Shown: in pieces, positions 8,693 through 16,543 of the stretch
How positions within the stretch are numbered: position 1 is the stretch's first letter
Layout: each line of letters begins with the position of its first letter
Source of the DNA: Halorubrum halophilum
GTDB lineage: Archaea; Halobacteriota; Halobacteria; Halobacteriales; Haloferacaceae
DNA: 34,512 bases
Reading direction: 5' to 3'
NCBI RefSeq assembly: GCF_000739595.1
Contig: NZ_BBJP01000067.1
Span: forward strand, 1-34,512
The notes under the pieces: model-generated
Told to the model about the DNA's origin: nothing
The model's database searches: none
What the model saw: only the letters and a program-made list of their open reading frames with translations
Program-made: the position numbers and the translations under genes

Positions 8693-9940
8693 TCAGTCGC
8701 CAGCAAGAGGCTGGTAACTCTCACCGTTCAGCGTCCCACCATTCACACGCACGTCTACTGGTGCGTCTCCGCTCCCCGACTTGGGCGAGGAACGGAGTTT
8801 GTGTTGTCGCTTCCGAGCGTACCGCACGCCAATATTCTTTGCCGCGTTGTAATCCGCGTTCACCTCGTACCCGCATTTCTGGCACTCGAAGTGTTCGCCG
8901 TGGCGGTTCCCGTCGTGCGTAAACCCACAGTCCATCCGAGAACAGCGTTGGGATGTGTGGGTCGGCTCGACCTGCTCTACGGAGACCCCCTGTTCAGGGG
9001 CTTTGTAGGAGACGTATTCAAACAGGCGTCGGAACGCCCAGACGTGGTGCCACTTCGCGTATGGAAGCCGCTCTCGAATGTCGCTCAAGTCCTCGAACGC
9101 GATTACGTCGCAGTCGTGTTCAACGGCTTCTGAGACGAGTTCGTTGGCGATTGTGTGGATGTACTGTTTGCGCCAGGCTTCTTCACGCTTTCCGAGGCGA
9201 AGCAGGGCCTTGTGTGCGGCCTGCGTGCCGCGCCGTTGCATCTCGCCACGTCGCTTCTCGAACTCACGACACCAGTGGTCGTAGTCGTCCCCCTGCCAAA
9301 AAGTGCCAGTTGAGGACACAGCGAGGCTGTTGACGCCGAGGTCGATACCGAGGACTGTTTGGTCGGAGTGCCCGGTATCTTCCGAAACCTCATCGTCACT
9401 GTGTATCCGCCGCGTCGAAATGTTGAGGTAGAACTCATCAGTGGTCGCGTCGTACCGAAGCGTACTCTCACGGAATTCGTAGTTCTCGGAGAGTACGTAC
9501 CGCTCGTAGGGTGTCGGACTATCTGCCGGGAGAACGAACGACGGTTCGACTCGGCCCTCAACAGTTGCCAGCGACACCTTGTTGCGGTAGAAGGTCGCGC
9601 TCCGCGTGTCGTAGTCGATCGTTTCGGCGGTAAACGTCGGTTGAGAGACACGCTGTCCCTTCTTCCACCGTTTGACACACGCTTTGACGGCTTCGACAGC
9701 GCGTTTGATAGCGGCTTGAACAAGTTGGGCCTGTAGGTCTGTCTCCTCTCGAAGGTCGGCGTAGAGCGCGTCACGAACCTCTCGCTTGTTGGTCTTACAC
9801 TCGGCGTAGGAGGTGTCGGACCAACAGTAGTCGGCGGTTCGGTTCGCGCAGTACAGGTATTGCTCGGCGGTTCGGTGGAGTGCATCGCGTTGCTCGTCGG
9901 AAACGACGAGTTTCACGACGGCAGTTCGACGCACACCCAT
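8693..9940 (-). CDS. tnpB: TnpB RNA-guided nuclease (IS1341-type OrfB)
   Basis: 415 residues. The RuvC-like triad is present: D200 (GIDLGVNSLAV), E283 (FEDLSDIRE) and D363 (NADYNAAKNIG). The zinc finger has C333, C338, C353 and C356 (CSRMDCG...CQKCG). The N-terminal helical region contains YLYCANRTADYCW, typical of haloarchaeal TnpB. A TATA box TTTATAAG 25-32 bp upstream suggests a leaderless transcript starting at the ATG. The protein looks catalytically intact. It is related to, but clearly diverged from, the second tnpB at 15017-16315. TnpB proteins of this family are guided by an RNA from the element's right end to cut the donor or target site. Confidence 0.92.
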   Translation of the reverse strand: MGVRRTAVVKLVVSDEQRDALHRTAEQYLYCANRTADYCWSDTSYAECKTNKREVRDALYADLREETDLQAQLVQAAIKRAVEAVKACVKRWKKGQRVSQPTFTAETIDYDTRSATFYRNKVSLATVEGRVEPSFVLPADSPTPYERYVLSENYEFRESTLRYDATTDEFYLNISTRRIHSDDEVSEDTGHSDQTVLGIDLGVNSLAVSSTGTFWQGDDYDHWCREFEKRRGEMQRRGTQAAHKALLRLGKREEAWRKQYIHTIANELVSEAVEHDCDVIAFEDLSDIRERLPYAKWHHVWAFRRLFEYVSYKAPEQGVSVEQVEPTHTSQRCSRMDCGFTHDGNRHGEHFECQKCGYEVNADYNAAKNIGVRYARKRQHKLRSSPKSGSGDAPVDVRVNGGTLNGESYQPLAGD

Positions 9941-9964
9941 AGTTTCAGAGAGTACCCGACGGTA

Positions 9965-9972
9965 CTTATAAA
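9965..9972 (-). promoter_or_regulatory. TATA box of tnpB
   Basis: TTTATAAG on the minus strand, centred about 28 bp before the ATG at 9940; the spacing fits a leaderless transcript. Confidence 0.55.
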
Positions 9973-10027
9973 CATGGGAGTCGGTCGGTTGCAGTGTGGC
10001 GGTTGTGTCGTACCATGTCGGTTTCCT

Positions 10028-10070
10028 CCCCGACCTACTCGCTCACTCCGTTCGCTCCTTGAGGTCGGGG
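10028..10070 (-). repeat. Orphan TnpB-type right-end hairpin
   Basis: CCCCGACCT (10028-10036) pairs perfectly with AGGTCGGGG (10062-10070). The loop sequence (ctcgctcactccgttcgctc) is the same type as in the other right ends of this window and points the same way, but no tnpB belongs to it. It sits on the 5' side of the intact tnpB and is best read as the remnant of another element. Confidence 0.55.
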
Positions 10071-10104
10071 GCTCCACCTCGAAGATAACTGAGTCGGCTT
10101 TTCT

Positions 10105-11034
10105 ATGCTCACCACACCGAACAGGGGACCAAGGCAAATTGACGACGGGGCGGTTTCCCAGCCAGCGCTGGATCTGCTGTACGCGATTGGCGAGTGGTAC
10201 AACGGCGCTGAGTTCCATCGGGATGGGCAGTTGCTCTCGATCGCGACCTCACAGCCGCCGAAGCTTCAGACACTAATCGAATGTGGCGACAATTTTTGGG
10301 ACTACCGCTACGCGGACGCGTTCCATGAGTTAGAATTTCTCGGCTGGGTTTGCGGGAGTGAGGACCCCGAGTGGATCCTGTCCAAGCCCGTGAAGTGGGC
10401 TCCGACGCGCCAAGGTCAGGCGGCGATTGGTGATTTCTTCCGCGAGGAGTTTATCGAGAAGTACGAAGGAATCATCCGCTCTGGCGGCGGGCTCGTCGGG
10501 TACTTGGACGAGATGCTGACGCACCGGACGGGCGTGGAGCTCTGTCACTTTGCTGGTGGACACGAAAGCTACGCAACAGGATACTTCAACGATCACCCGT
10601 GGGAGAATATTGAGGTGTACTCAGGCGATCGCAGACACGCTCGGCCGGATGTCGCCACTGCTGACAAGTGGACCAGCTGGGAAGTCATCACTAGCGACGA
10701 CGATCTCGTCGAGACCGCCGAGAAGTTGATGCGGGTTCGCGGCCAGTACGAATACGTTCGCTGGCTCTTCGACACGCGAGAGACTGCCTTCCGTGTGCTG
10801 TCGTTCTTCCATGAATCGGACATCACCGACATCCAGATCGTGAACGCGCCGTACGACAATCCCGAGAACTACTCACTCCAAATCGGTCAGGACTTTCTCA
10901 AGCGCAGTCGCGAGGACGATGCGTACTGCGTGAACGGTATCGACCAACTCGAAACGCTCCAGTCCCTCTGGGACCAAAAAGAGCACTTCGCCCAGACCTA
11001 CAACCAAAAATCGCCGACCAAATCCACCCTGTGA
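10105..11034 (+). CDS. Haloarchaeal hypothetical protein, winged-helix plus possible nuclease-like fold
   Basis: 309 residues from ATG. The N-terminal part (LDLLYAIGEWYNGAEF..., then a W/TRQGQAAI segment near 100-108) looks like a winged-helix region. The middle part has ARPDVATADKWTSWEVIT (about 179-196), an arrangement that recalls the PD...(D/E)xK strand pair, but the usual lysine is not obvious, so nuclease activity is doubtful. The C-terminus continues with a helical region (TAEKLMRVRGQYEYVRWLF). The gene lies between two TnpB right-end relics, and its TGA stop falls inside the conserved GTGAACTACCC start of the downstream relic, so the true C-terminus may have been cut by an insertion. 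I do not recognise a named family. Confidence 0.6.
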   Translation: MLTTPNRGPRQIDDGAVSQPALDLLYAIGEWYNGAEFHRDGQLLSIATSQPPKLQTLIECGDNFWDYRYADAFHELEFLGWVCGSEDPEWILSKPVKWAPTRQGQAAIGDFFREEFIEKYEGIIRSGGGLVGYLDEMLTHRTGVELCHFAGGHESYATGYFNDHPWENIEVYSGDRRHARPDVATADKWTSWEVITSDDDLVETAEKLMRVRGQYEYVRWLFDTRETAFRVLSFFHESDITDIQIVNAPYDNPENYSLQIGQDFLKRSREDDAYCVNGIDQLETLQSLWDQKEHFAQTYNQKSPTKSTL

Positions 11035-11235
11035 ACTACCCTCTCCTACTCGCTCACGGTTGGGGCTGTTCGCTCCTTGAGGGATAGGCTTCCTGCTTTC
11101 ACGACGCTCTTTGTGGACCGCCTCGGGGTCAAGCCCCGAGGCACTCGGCCTGCTCCGCCTGTAGACATAACTGTGTCCGTAGGGAGTGCAGTCTCCACAG
11201 ACGTTCCTTCGGAGTGTCCCACTCCTAGTTGTCAA
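11032..11235 (-). pseudogene. tnpB 3' remnant with right-end hairpin
   Basis: On the minus strand this reads as a degraded TnpB C-terminus (RRNVCGDCTPYG..., RPSASGLDPEAVHKERRES) leading into a right-end hairpin near 11036-11090 (CTACCCT against AGGGATAG with one bulge). A second perfect hairpin, GCCTCGGGG/CCCCGAGGC (11120-11142), lies inside the coding remnant. The N-terminal and catalytic parts are gone. It directly abuts the stop of the preceding plus-strand gene. Confidence 0.6.
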
Positions 11236-11423
11236 CTACCCCACCCTACTTCTCTCAGTCTCTCGACTTCGCTCGTTGAGAGAAGGGCTTGTCCGTGAGA
11301 TCGGCCTCGAACCTGTCCGGGTGGGCGGTGAATCCGAATCGGGATGTCCGCGAGTTTCGAGAGTGACAGCACAGTTTGACCGCCCTTCTTGTCGAGCTTG
11401 AAGCCAGCCTGACTGTATTTCAT
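11236..11423 (-). pseudogene. Internal tnpB fragment joined to a right-end hairpin
   Basis: On the minus strand a reading frame starting at 11423 gives KYSQAGFKLDKKGGQTVLSL and SKLADIPIRIHRP, which match the middle beta-strand region of TnpB proteins. It then runs straight into a right-end hairpin, CTTCTCTCA (11249-11257) with TGAGAGAAG (11277-11285). The catalytic RuvC and zinc-finger parts are missing, so this is an internally deleted, MITE-like derivative. It comes from a different tnpB subgroup than the two intact copies. Confidence 0.6.
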
Positions 11424-11498
11424 ATAATTGTCTATTTCTCGGTTCTTCCAGACTAGACCCTGTTCCGGAATCCAGTTTTGGTATAGGAGGGGGTGTGG

Positions 11499-11519
11499 GG
11501 GGGTCTATGAATAATGGAA
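11499..11519 (+). repeat. GGTCTATGAATAATGG repeat, copy 1 (inverted with copy 2)
   Basis: A 21-bp sequence here is found in perfect reverse complement at 11849-11869, and the similarity extends into the G-rich flank. The pair could be the ends of a roughly 370-bp MITE-like element. A third, slightly altered copy lies upstream of cetZ (26572-26590). Confidence 0.65.
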
Positions 11520-11848
11520 GCGGCCGAAAGGTGGGGGTGGGGGGGTCGCGGAATCGTCCCGTTAGACTCCGCCAAACCACGATATTAGACACGAGAGGCT
11601 CTCAAACACTCATATTCAAAAATCTATCTTTAAAACCAAGGTTTTTTATAGAATACACGCGAACAGTATCCGTGATGAGTTATAATCGGGTTGTATAGCC
11701 AACAACACGATTAGTGTGTGACAGAACCACATCACCGTGAGATCTAAGTCGGTCTTCTTCCGAGTTCTATGGTTGTGGCGTCTCTCCCGTGGAATCGTCC
11801 GCGTTATCTGAGTCGCATCTGCCGAGAGGGGGGTACCTTCTCAGCCCG

Positions 11849-11869
11849 TTCCATTATTCATAGACCCCC
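11849..11869 (-). repeat. GGTCTATGAATAATGG repeat, copy 2
   Basis: Exact reverse complement of 11499-11519 over 21 bp. On the plus strand it reads CATTATTCATAGACCCCC and lies about 120 bp before the TATA-like box of the lipoprotein gene. Confidence 0.65.
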
Positions 11870-12021
11870 TCCCCCACCCTTACCCATCTTTGATCTGTTT
11901 CGAGAATATCTCCCGGACAAATTCTCTCAAATATTCTGTCGAGGATCTGTGAGTTAGTGTGAAATACAACCTCATCGAGAGAGTCGCGTAGCTTTACACC
12001 CCACCAGCGTCGACTGTGACC

Positions 12022-13452
12022 ATGGAATCGCCACGAAAACTCACTACTCTTCTTATCATCGCCGGGATGGTCGTCCTCGCCGGATGTACCGGCGGGATAT
12101 CTGGTGACCCAGCTCCTGCTGATCCGGAACCAGCCAACGGTTCGCCAACCGTCACAACCAACGGGAGCGTTGAGGTCCACTACATCAACGTCGGCCAATC
12201 GGTCAGCACGCTCATCACGAGCCCAAACGGCGACACGATGCTCGTCGATACGGGCCACTATAACGACGACGGCGAGCACGTCCTGGCGTATCTCCAACGT
12301 CACGATATTTCCCGGATCGACCACCTCGTAACATCGCATAGTGACGCGGATCACATCGGTGGAAACGCTGCTATCATCGAGTACTACGAAACGGAGGCCG
12401 ACGGGATCGGGGCGGTGTACGACCCCGGTATCGCGTCAAGCACACAAACCTACGCCGAGTATCTCGACGCGATCGAAGCACACGACGTGACACTGTACGA
12501 AACACGCGAAGGCGACACGATCGACTTTGGCGATGTCGACGTCGATGTCCTCGGCCCACCGGACCCGTACCTCGAAAACGAAGATCGCAACGAGAACAGC
12601 ATTGTCCTCAAGCTCACCCACGGCGAAACGAGCTTCCTGCTCTCAGGCGATGCCGAGGACGATCAGGAAGCATATCTCGTCGACGAATACGGGTCAGAGC
12701 TGGAGTCGACAATTCTGAAAGCCGGCCACCACGGCTCTGCGAGCTCGTCAAGTGGAGCGTTTCTTGATGCGGTCGATCCGCAAGCAGTCGTAATCTCGAG
12801 CGCGTATGATTCCCAATACGGACATCCCCACGAGGAGGTCCTCGAACGACTCGCTGAGCGTTCACACCCAGCGTATTGGACCGCCACGCACGGCAACATC
12901 GTCTTAACTAGCGACGGACAGAACGTTACTGTCCAAACCCAGCGAGACGCCCCGACTGATCCGAGTACGCTCCGTGAGGGCGATCCGATCGACGTTGGAG
13001 TGCCTGACGCTGTTAATGACCGTGCCCGCATTGAGAGCGATGGGACAACCAGTATCGACACTGGTAGCAACGACACTCCCGATGACACGGACAGCGAGAC
13101 AGATGAGACGACAGCTGAAGCCGCCCTGACAGTCGCCGATATCCATGCGGATGCGGCTGGTGATGACCGTGATAATCTGAACGACGAATACGTTGTCTTC
13201 GAGAACACCGGTAACGAGACGCTGGATCTGTCTGGCTGGACGATCGAAGACGAAGCAGGTCAGAGTTATACTGTTCCCGAGGGGTTCGAGCTTGCTGCCG
13301 GTGAAACAGTGACACTACACACAGGAAGTGGAACAAGTACAACTACTGAGTTGTACTGGGGTTCTGGCTCACCGATTTGGAACAACGACGGGGATACCGT
13401 GATCGTCAGTACTCCTAACGGGGAGCGCGTCCTAGAGGAGACATATTCATGA
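12022..13452 (+). CDS. Lipoprotein with metallo-beta-lactamase fold and lamin-tail domain
   Basis: 476 residues from ATG (a GTG six bases earlier is less likely). Residues 1-22 are a lipoprotein signal with lipobox LAGC (C22), so the protein is exported and anchored outside the cell. Residues about 50-310 are a ComEC/Rec2-type metallo-beta-lactamase domain: YINVGQ, then the metal motif HSDADH (106-111), SGDAEDD, and GHHGS. Catalytic metal ligands look complete. A Thr/Asp-rich linker follows, then a C-terminal lamin-tail domain (about 370-476: VVFENTGNETLDLSGWTIED... IWNNDGDTVIV). This combination suggests an extracellular nuclease or hydrolase (inference). The stop overlaps the next gene by ATGA. 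A fragment of the same lamin-tail domain occurs again at 17025-17180. Confidence 0.85.
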   Translation: MESPRKLTTLLIIAGMVVLAGCTGGISGDPAPADPEPANGSPTVTTNGSVEVHYINVGQSVSTLITSPNGDTMLVDTGHYNDDGEHVLAYLQRHDISRIDHLVTSHSDADHIGGNAAIIEYYETEADGIGAVYDPGIASSTQTYAEYLDAIEAHDVTLYETREGDTIDFGDVDVDVLGPPDPYLENEDRNENSIVLKLTHGETSFLLSGDAEDDQEAYLVDEYGSELESTILKAGHHGSASSSSGAFLDAVDPQAVVISSAYDSQYGHPHEEVLERLAERSHPAYWTATHGNIVLTSDGQNVTVQTQRDAPTDPSTLREGDPIDVGVPDAVNDRARIESDGTTSIDTGSNDTPDDTDSETDETTAEAALTVADIHADAAGDDRDNLNDEYVVFENTGNETLDLSGWTIEDEAGQSYTVPEGFELAAGETVTLHTGSGTSTTTELYWGSGSPIWNNDGDTVIVSTPNGERVLEETYS

Positions 13453-13748
13453 CCGATTTAGTTGATCTGGACAAGGGAGAATACACAGCCGTTGTGGACT
13501 CGATCGAAGATGGGTTCGCTACCGTGTTTTTCGAACGAGACGGCGAGGAGGTGGGGAATGCTATCTTGGAAGCTGATCGGCTCCCTGAGGACGGGAACCA
13601 CGCCGATGCGATTCTCACAGTCACCGTCGTCGACGGCGATCTGGATACAGCGCAGTATGAACCCGAGCGAACCACAAAGCGATCAGAGGCAGCACAGAAC
13701 CGATTTGATCAGCTCTCAAAACGCCCGCCTTCGGAGGATGAGTCGTAG
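13449..13748 (+). CDS. DUF3006 protein
   Basis: 99 residues, starting in a four-base overlap with the lipoprotein gene. The sequence (GEYTAVVDSIEDGFATVFFE... ADRLPEDGNHADAILTVTV) matches the small beta-barrel DUF3006 family, which often accompanies ComEC-like metallo-beta-lactamases. No signal peptide is seen, so it probably acts in the cytoplasm. Its molecular role is unknown. Confidence 0.8.
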   Translation: MTDLVDLDKGEYTAVVDSIEDGFATVFFERDGEEVGNAILEADRLPEDGNHADAILTVTVVDGDLDTAQYEPERTTKRSEAAQNRFDQLSKRPPSEDES

Positions 13749-13749
13749 A

Positions 13750-14634
13750 TCACTCAGGTGATGTCCCGAGGTGGTTGCCCGGTTTCTCAGTCGATCGCTG
13801 GCCGACGTACTCCGCGATGAGCCCGAGTACAGTAACGATCATGCCGGTCGCAAACCCTGTTCCATGAGCGATCACGCTGACAAATCGCCCCGTTTCATCC
13901 AGTTGGACTTGGAATAGCTGCGAAAGGAGTACGACCACTACTACACAGCCAACTACGATAGGCAGGAGTCCATCACGCTGTGACCAGGCCCATGCCCGCC
14001 ACGTCGGAATTTTTGGCCTGTTTCTGACAATCCGGATTCCGATCGCGAAGGCTGCAATCGTACAAAGGACGACAGCTACAGACGGAGACAGCACAGCAGA
14101 CGTTATTGCGAGCGCGGAGAGCGCTCCGAGGACAATTGTTCCCGTCGTCGCGACGCCGGCGGCATAGCCATACATGGCGGTCGCTGTGCGGGCCAGTGAG
14201 ACGTACAGCAATCCACCGAACGCACTCACGACCCCGGAAAATCCGCGTGCCGTCGTCGCGTCCGCAACAAGATTCCACTGAAGCTTCAACAGCCAGTAAT
14301 CCACGAGTTTTGTCATCGGCGGCACGAACACGAGACACCCGACTACAGCGAACCAAAACGGACGTCGACGCCTCCAAGTCGTGGTGAGTGCGTACGCTGA
14401 TGCTATCACGATCGCGTACCACGCTACGCTAGACGCGAGATGTGAAACGCTATCGTGGAGGATCGCCGCAGTCCAGGCCGAGACAACAGTGGGCTCGCCG
14501 TACGTGAACAGGAACTGCGAGCGGAGTGGTTCGGGGAGGAAGAAATGAACAACGATGAGAACACCAGCAACCCCAGAGAGTAGGGCAATCTCCATCGCGT
14601 CGGTTGAGGTTAGGGCTCCCTGTCGTCGAGACAT
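13750..14634 (-). CDS. Rhomboid-like intramembrane protease
   Basis: 294 residues with about seven hydrophobic segments. Rhomboid-like features are visible in order: H60-D-S-V-S-H65-L in an early segment (family pattern HxxxxHLxxN, but the Asn is missing), GFSG with Ser133 in the expected catalytic position, and His257 (AHGTGFATG) in the last membrane helix. The Ser/His pair suggests an active protease in the cell membrane, although the low similarity elsewhere leaves room for an inactive homologue. It ends two bases after the convergent DUF3006 gene. An inverted repeat TTAACCAACA...TGTTGGTTAA lies about 100 bp before the start. Confidence 0.65.
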   Translation of the reverse strand: MSRRQGALTSTDAMEIALLSGVAGVLIVVHFFLPEPLRSQFLFTYGEPTVVSAWTAAILHDSVSHLASSVAWYAIVIASAYALTTTWRRRRPFWFAVVGCLVFVPPMTKLVDYWLLKLQWNLVADATTARGFSGVVSAFGGLLYVSLARTATAMYGYAAGVATTGTIVLGALSALAITSAVLSPSVAVVLCTIAAFAIGIRIVRNRPKIPTWRAWAWSQRDGLLPIVVGCVVVVVLLSQLFQVQLDETGRFVSVIAHGTGFATGMIVTVLGLIAEYVGQRSTEKPGNHLGTSPE

Positions 14635-14731
14635 TCACGCTGGGTTGTCTAGGAGCAAACAAAAAGGGACAGATCGGTCCACTCGTGGGGAGTTCGAATC
14701 TTTGGAAGTTGGGTGGCGATCGAGCACAATC

Positions 14732-14769
14732 TTAACCAACAAAGTAGAGAAAGGGCGCATGTTGGTTAA
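14732..14769. promoter_or_regulatory. Inverted repeat TTAACCAACA, copy 1
   Basis: TTAACCAACA (14732-14741) and TGTTGGTTAA (14760-14769) are a perfect 10-bp inverted repeat with an 18-bp spacer. The same arms occur at 18546-18587 with a 22-bp spacer. Both lie about 90-100 bp upstream of minus-strand membrane-protein genes; a shared regulator is likely. Confidence 0.55.
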
Positions 14770-14890
14770 TCGGACTAGTAGCCTACATCCACCGGAAACC
14801 TAGTGTGTTTGGCCCGCAAAGCCGCCAAAGGCTTAGGTTCAAGCCGGGTGAAATTCATTTGGAAGGAATACTGTCACAGAGGGTCAAGGA

Positions 14891-14920
14891 GGAAGCCCCG
14901 ACTTCAGACGTGGGAGGAAT
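14891..14920 (+). repeat. Orphan TnpB-type right end
   Basis: GGAAGCC-(imperfect hairpin around CCCCG...CGTGGG)-GGAGGAAT has the same layout as the right end of the third tnpB read on its own strand (GGAAGCC-hairpin-GGAGGATG, at 34175-34206). No tnpB precedes it, so it is a solo end left by another element. Confidence 0.45.
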
Positions 14921-14984
14921 CCGACACCCCCGAAACATACAGCGAGCGATAGCAGCCTGACTCCCCGGCACCAGCCGCAGAATA

Positions 14985-14990
14985 TATAAA
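14985..14990 (+). promoter_or_regulatory. TATA box of second tnpB
   Basis: TATAAA in an AT-rich run (14981-14995), 27-32 bp before the ATG at 15017. Confidence 0.5.
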
Positions 14991-15016
14991 TAAACTGTTC
15001 TACATGTGAAATACAG

Positions 15017-16315
15017 ATGGAGGATATGATCCGTACCGTCAAAGTCAAACTCGACGTGCCAGACGGGCGGTACGACGACCTCCATCAGACAAAAGACCAG
15101 TTTCTCTACTGTGCGAACACGACCGCAGCGTGGGCGTGGCGACACCCGGACGAGCACTGCGTCACGTCGAAACAACAAGCCGAGAACGCGCTTTACGACC
15201 GGCTTCGGGACGAAACAGCGCTGACAGCGAACGTCGTTCAGAAGGGGATTCGACGTGCTATCGAGGCCACGAAAAGCGGTGTCGCCCGACTCAAAAAGGG
15301 CGAAACAACCAGCCAACCACAGTTCGACGCATGGAGCGTCGTTTACGACAAGCGCAGCGCAACGTTCCACCGCGACCACGTCTCCCTTTCAACGGTGAAT
15401 GGGCGCGTCGAGTGTGAGTACGTACTTCCTGACGATCCTGAGGAGACACCGATCGGCGAGTACCTGCTGAACGAGGAGTACGAGTTCCGGATGTCCACGC
15501 TCCAGTACGACCGCTCTAGCGAGGCGTTCTATCTCCACGCGCGAATGCGCCGCACCACAGACAAGCATGAGCAGTCCACGACTGCTTCTAACGCCGAGCA
15601 CAGAACAGTCCTTGGCGTTGACCTGAACGTGGACGGCTCGCTCGCCGTGACGTCGACCGGTGCGTTCATCGGGAACGCCGACGAGATCAACCATCGACGC
15701 CGCGAGTTCGAGAAGACGCGTGGATCGATGCAGCAGACAGGGACACGGTCGGCACACCTGTCGATCCAGTCGATGGACGATCGCGAACACCGCTGGATAC
15801 AGGACGAACTCCACCGTGCTTCGAACCAGATTCTCGACGAAGCTCGCGATCACGGATGTACGCACGTCGCGTTCGAGAACTTGACCGATATCCGTGATCG
15901 GATGGCTGGTGCGAAGCGATTCCACGCGTGGGCGTTCCGACGCTTGTACGAGTACGTCGAGTACAAAGCCGAGCTGCTCGGTGTCGAGGTCGAGCAGGTG
16001 AGCCCGGCGTACACGAGCCAGCGGTGTTCGAAGTGTGGCTTTACACACGAGACGAATCGGGGGTCGAAACACCAGTTCACGTGCCAGAAGTGCGAGTACG
16101 AACTGAACGCGGACTACAACGCGAGCAAGAACATCGCTCGGAAACTCCTCAAACGACTCCATTCGGAGCAGAAGTCTTCGGATGGAGGCGCACCCTGTCA
16201 GTATGCGCTGAAGTCAGGGACGCTGACCCTGAATGGCGGATTCACCGCCACCGTCGATTCGACGGCAGAAGGGGAGTCCACTGACAAGCCCACGACTTCA
16301 GTCGTGGGTTACTGA
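15017..16315 (+). CDS. tnpB: TnpB RNA-guided nuclease (IS1341-type OrfB), second copy
   Basis: 432 residues from the ATG at 15017 (an ATG at 15026 is also possible). Catalytic residues are intact: D202 (GVDLNVDGSLAV), E287 (FENLTDIRD) and D366 (NADYNASKNI). The zinc finger has C337, C340, C356 and C359 (CSKCG...CQKCE). It shares the YCANTTAAWAW and SQP(Q/T)F landmarks with the first tnpB. The last codons (DKPTTSVVGY) overlap the right-end hairpin CCCACGACT/AGTCGTGGG at 16289-16308, so the coding frame runs into the RNA-guide region. No tnpA is present. The element ends about 23 bp before the start codon of a small zinc-ribbon gene. Confidence 0.92.
   Translation: MEDMIRTVKVKLDVPDGRYDDLHQTKDQFLYCANTTAAWAWRHPDEHCVTSKQQAENALYDRLRDETALTANVVQKGIRRAIEATKSGVARLKKGETTSQPQFDAWSVVYDKRSATFHRDHVSLSTVNGRVECEYVLPDDPEETPIGEYLLNEEYEFRMSTLQYDRSSEAFYLHARMRRTTDKHEQSTTASNAEHRTVLGVDLNVDGSLAVTSTGAFIGNADEINHRRREFEKTRGSMQQTGTRSAHLSIQSMDDREHRWIQDELHRASNQILDEARDHGCTHVAFENLTDIRDRMAGAKRFHAWAFRRLYEYVEYKAELLGVEVEQVSPAYTSQRCSKCGFTHETNRGSKHQFTCQKCEYELNADYNASKNIARKLLKRLHSEQKSSDGGAPCQYALKSGTLTLNGGFTATVDSTAEGESTDKPTTSVVGY
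16289..16308 (+). ncRNA. Right-end hairpin / omega RNA 3' part of second tnpB
   Basis: CCCACGACT-TC-AGTCGTGGG is a perfect 9-bp hairpin inside the end of the tnpB frame, in the usual position for the 3' end of the TnpB guide RNA scaffold. Confidence 0.55.
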
Positions 16316-16337
16316 CACGCTCCTTCCACCCCTTCGC

Positions 16338-16490
16338 ATGAACGCTGACGAATCGTCCCTCGGTCGGTGCCCGGAATGTGGTGAGGACATCTCGGAAGCG
16401 TGGATTCTTGTTGAGTACGAGAAAGAAGACGGCACCGAGGGGGTGTGGGCCGAGTGTCCGGCTTGTGAGGACGTTGTAGCCCCGGAGTAG
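16338..16490 (+). CDS. Small CPxCG zinc-ribbon protein
   Basis: 50 residues from ATG. Two knuckles, CPECG (about 11-15) and CPAC (about 40-43), would bind one zinc. The core ISEAWILVEYEKEDGTEGVWAE is nearly the same as in the second copy at 19027-19194, which defines a haloarchaeal small zinc-protein family. Such proteins are often regulators or RNA/protein binders, but the function of this one is unknown. The second tnpB element ends about 23 bp upstream, so the original promoter was probably replaced. Confidence 0.75.
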   Translation: MNADESSLGRCPECGEDISEAWILVEYEKEDGTEGVWAECPACEDVVAPE

Positions 16491-16543
16491 AGAGACAGCA
16501 GAGTAATGTGTGATTCGCCGCGTATGCGGTGTACGGTCTAAAA

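Larger units (their letters stand above)
8611..9975 (-). mobile_element. IS200/IS605-family (IS1341-type) element with tnpB only
   Basis: The element consists of an intact tnpB (8693-9940), its promoter (TATA at 9965-9972) and a 3'-end hairpin at 8622-8670. No tnpA (Y1 transposase) is present, so movement would need one in trans. Ends are approximate because I see no terminal inverted repeats, as expected for this family. Confidence 0.7.
11424..12021. other. Intergenic region with G-rich inverted repeat
   Basis: About 600 bp without a convincing gene. It holds two runs of G-rich sequence (11487-11507 and 11531-11549, possible G-quadruplexes), a pair of inverted copies of GGTCTATGAATAATGGAA, an AT-rich centre (11600-11700), and the promoter of the lipoprotein gene (TTTACA near 11993, about 28 bp before the ATG at 12022). 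Confidence 0.6.
14635..15016. other. Intergenic region before second tnpB
   Basis: It holds an inverted repeat (14732-14769), a GGAAGCC...GGAGGAAT segment with an imperfect hairpin (14891-14920), and the TATA box of the second tnpB. A stretch near 14825-14850 has a T-loop-like GGTTCAAG, but no tRNA cloverleaf can be built. Confidence 0.55.

Noticed and set aside
14810-14860. tRNA gene or fragment (GGTTCAAG near 14837)
   Set aside because: The five-base T stem does not pair and no anticodon arm or acceptor stem can be drawn.
15389-16162. Minus-strand frame of 257 codons
   Set aside because: Antisense shadow of the second tnpB.
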